Positions 6,736 through 6,750 of a stretch of DNA of 6,750 bases are shown piece after piece. The DNA lies in the NCBI GenBank assembly GCA_021775795.1, contig JAJFHB010000657.1, forward strand, positions 1-6,750, read 5' to 3'. Origin of the DNA: Hyphomicrobiales bacterium (GTDB lineage Bacteria > Pseudomonadota > Alphaproteobacteria > Rhizobiales > JAJFHB01). Position numbers and translations under genes: made by a program. Below the pieces are notes generated by a model. The model was not told the DNA's origin. It was given only the letters and a program-made list of their open reading frames with translations, and did no database searches. The first letter of the stretch is position 1. Each line of letters starts with the position of its first letter.

Positions 6736-6750
6736 TAACAAAGCGGTGAT

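Overview
The window looks like a chromosomal stretch from an alphaproteobacterium. This rests on moderate GC, on protein sequences that resemble marine or rhizobial alphaproteobacterial homologues (chemoreceptor ending in an alanine-rich [12 protein letters not shown] tail, ChrR-like double cupin), and on the absence of mobile elements. The genus cannot be fixed from sequence alone. No rRNA, tRNA, CRISPR array, insertion sequence or prophage was seen.

Layout. (1) 1-334, minus: the first 111 codons of a PAS-domain regulator, probably a sigma-54-dependent activator, cut by the window edge. (2) 335-484: a gene-free stretch with two perfect inverted repeats that overlap a possible promoter for that regulator. 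(3) 485-3168, minus: an apparent two-gene operon. The upstream gene encodes a secreted di-heme cytochrome c peroxidase/MauG-type protein and the downstream gene a transmembrane methyl-accepting chemotaxis protein. They are separated by 14 bases, and the chemoreceptor ribosome-binding site overlaps the cytochrome stop codon. (4) 3255-5246, plus: a 663-codon protein with a zeta-toxin-like P-loop kinase domain and a large uncharacterised N-terminal region, starting at a TTG or further in. (5) 5251-5277: a hairpin between convergent genes. (6) 5298-6648, minus: a glutathione S-transferase followed by a ChrR-like double cupin, probably co-transcribed. (7) 6649-6750: a compact control region with a perfect TTGACA -35 box flanked by two near-identical 20-base palindromic operators 51 bases apart.

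How the genes may work together. The cytochrome and chemoreceptor may couple periplasmic peroxide or redox chemistry to motility. The GST-cupin pair looks like an inducible electrophile or oxidative-stress unit under a repressor, probably TetR-type, whose gene may lie just beyond position 6750. The P-loop kinase stands alone with no recognisable antitoxin, and it is the least explained gene here.
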